DNA of 7,727 nt from the NCBI GenBank assembly GCA_005878325.1, contig VBMR01000153.1, positions 1 through 7,727 on the forward strand, written 5' to 3'. The DNA is from Methanobacteriota archaeon (GTDB taxonomy: Archaea > Thermoplasmatota > Thermoplasmata > RBG-16-68-12). Positions 6,971-7,727 of this stretch are shown piece by piece. How positions within the stretch are numbered: position 1 is the first letter of the stretch; each line of letters starts with the position of its first letter. Under the pieces are notes generated by a model, which searched no databases, had not been told where the DNA came from, and saw only the letters and a program-made list of their open reading frames with translations. A program made the position numbers and the translations under genes.

Positions 6971-7727
6971 CTACACGCGCCGCCCTCGGCGCTTCATCAC
7001 GTCGTGGGCGGCCTCGACGATCTTGTCCACGGTGAGTCCGTACTTCTCGAGGAGCTCCTCCGCCTCTCCGCTCTCCCCGAACACGTCCCCCACCCCGACC
7101 ATCGCGACCGGAATCGGATCGTTCGCGGCGACCTCGGACGCAATCGCGGCCCCGATCCCGTGGACGGTCGTGTGCTCTTCCGCGGTCACGATCCCGCCCG
7201 TCTCGCGGGCGGCCCGATCGATCGTCGCGCGGTCGAGCGGCTTGACGGTCGCGAGGTTGATTACCCGCGCGCGAATCCGTTCCCGCGCGAGGACGTCCGC
7301 GGCGTCGAGGCATCGCGCGACCATGAGCCCGCATCCGACCAGGGTGACGTCCGAGCCGCCCCGTAGGGTCTGCGCGGCCCCGATGCCGTGGACCGTCGTG
7401 TGCTCTTCCGCCGTCACGATCCCGCCCGTCTCGCGGGCGGCCCGGTCGATCGTCGCGCGGTCGAGCGGCTTGACGGTCGCGAGGTTGATCACCCGCGCGT
7501 GAATCCGTTCCCGCGCGAGGACCTCCGCGGCGTCGAGGCATCGCGCGACCATGAGCCCGCATCCGACCAGGGTGACATCCGAGCCGTCCCGCAGGGTCTG
7601 CGCGGCCCCGATCTTGAAGCCGTCCTCCGGCATTGTGACGGTCGGCACATTCGCGCGGGAGAACCGGCAGTACACGGGACCCTTCATCGCCGCGGCCGCG
7701 TCCACGCACTTCGCGGTCTCCGGACCG
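6971..7727 (-). CDS. tkt: Transketolase C-terminal part with internal duplication, 5' end outside window
   Basis: This is the C-terminal portion of transketolase (the C subunit if split as in many archaea), which transfers two-carbon units in the non-oxidative pentose phosphate pathway. Visible are 251 residues. The frame is open to the right edge (GPETAKCVDAAAAMKGPVYCR), so GTG 7705 is internal and the start lies beyond 7727. Recognisable parts are GPVYCRFSRANVP (end of the pyrimidine domain), the C-domain core DVTLVGCGLMVA...ARVINLATVKPLD...IVTAEEHTT, and the terminal VFGESGEAEELLEKYGL. The C-domain core occurs twice in tandem, so the protein is 76 residues longer than expected here. The thiamine-contacting part lies outside the window. 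DXS or a pyruvate dehydrogenase beta subunit is related, but the EEH...FGESG...LLEKYGL pattern favours transketolase. Confidence 0.9.
   Translation of the reverse strand, partial: GPETAKCVDAAAAMKGPVYCRFSRANVPTVTMPEDGFKIGAAQTLRDGSDVTLVGCGLMVARCLDAAEVLARERIHARVINLATVKPLDRATIDRAARETGGIVTAEEHTTVHGIGAAQTLRGGSDVTLVGCGLMVARCLDAADVLARERIRARVINLATVKPLDRATIDRAARETGGIVTAEEHTTVHGIGAAIASEVAANDPIPVAMVGVGDVFGESGEAEELLEKYGLTVDKIVEAAHDVMKRRGRRV
7146..7601 (-). repeat. Tandem 228-bp in-frame duplication in transketolase
   Basis: There are two copies, 7146-7373 and 7374-7601, each 76 codons, differing at 10 of 228 positions by hand count. Three changes alter residues (Asp/Gly, Glu/Asp, His/Arg); the other seven are synonymous. 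The 12-mer CGCGGCCCCGAT occurs at 7145-7156, 7373-7384 and 7601-7612, that is, at both ends and at the junction. This fits origin by recombination at a short homology. Confidence 0.95.

Noticed and set aside
7146..7601. Repeat considered as a CRISPR array or mobile element
   Set aside because: There are only two adjacent 228-bp copies, in frame and protein-coding, with no spacers, terminal inverted repeats or transposase.
7703..7705. GTG as the start of the transketolase
   Set aside because: Upstream codons to the edge (GPETAKC) continue a typical transketolase sequence, so the gene begins outside the window.
6918..7709. 263-aa minus-strand open frame overlapping the transketolase
   Set aside because: Its low-complexity Arg/Gly/Asp repeats come from reading the duplicated transketolase in another frame.

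Overview
The window looks like a chromosomal stretch of a GC-rich prokaryote, most likely an archaeon. The arguments are a multi-PAS kinase paired with a stand-alone receiver, short AT-rich boxes about 25-28 nt upstream of two start codons (as expected for leaderless archaeal transcripts), TTG starts, and compact gene packing. A Thermoplasmata-like lineage would fit, but this is inference and a bacterium is not excluded. No rRNA, tRNA, CRISPR array, transposase or phage gene is visible.

Layout. Positions 1-2669 (+) hold the 3' part of a soluble multi-PAS histidine kinase, open at the left edge. A CheY-like receiver follows at 2721-3149 (+); together they form a two-component pair. Its stop codon directly abuts the stop of a convergent small transaldolase (3150-3797, -). 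Behind the transaldolase on the same strand is a DUF2182 membrane protein (3885-4661, -), which is divergent from a DUF1326 protein (4744-5436, +). The DUF pair shares an upstream region with AT-rich promoter-like boxes, and both proteins carry dense Cys motifs that suggest metal handling. Positions 5576-6672 (+) hold an MFS exporter broken by an internal deletion and frameshift. A putative 43-aa one-TM protein follows (6821-6949, +), and the C-terminal part of a transketolase enters from the right edge (6971-7727, -). Transaldolase and transketolase together represent the non-oxidative pentose phosphate pathway.

The most unusual signals are two in-frame tandem duplications in unrelated genes. 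The transketolase C-terminal domain contains a 76-residue (228-bp) unit twice in a row, with copies about 96% identical and a 12-bp microhomology at each boundary. The kinase contains a 127-residue (381-bp) PAS unit twice, nearly identical at both ends but only about 68% identical in the middle, which looks like partial gene conversion. I see no complete, clearly new multi-gene system. The DUF1326/DUF2182 pair is the best candidate for an uncharacterised function.
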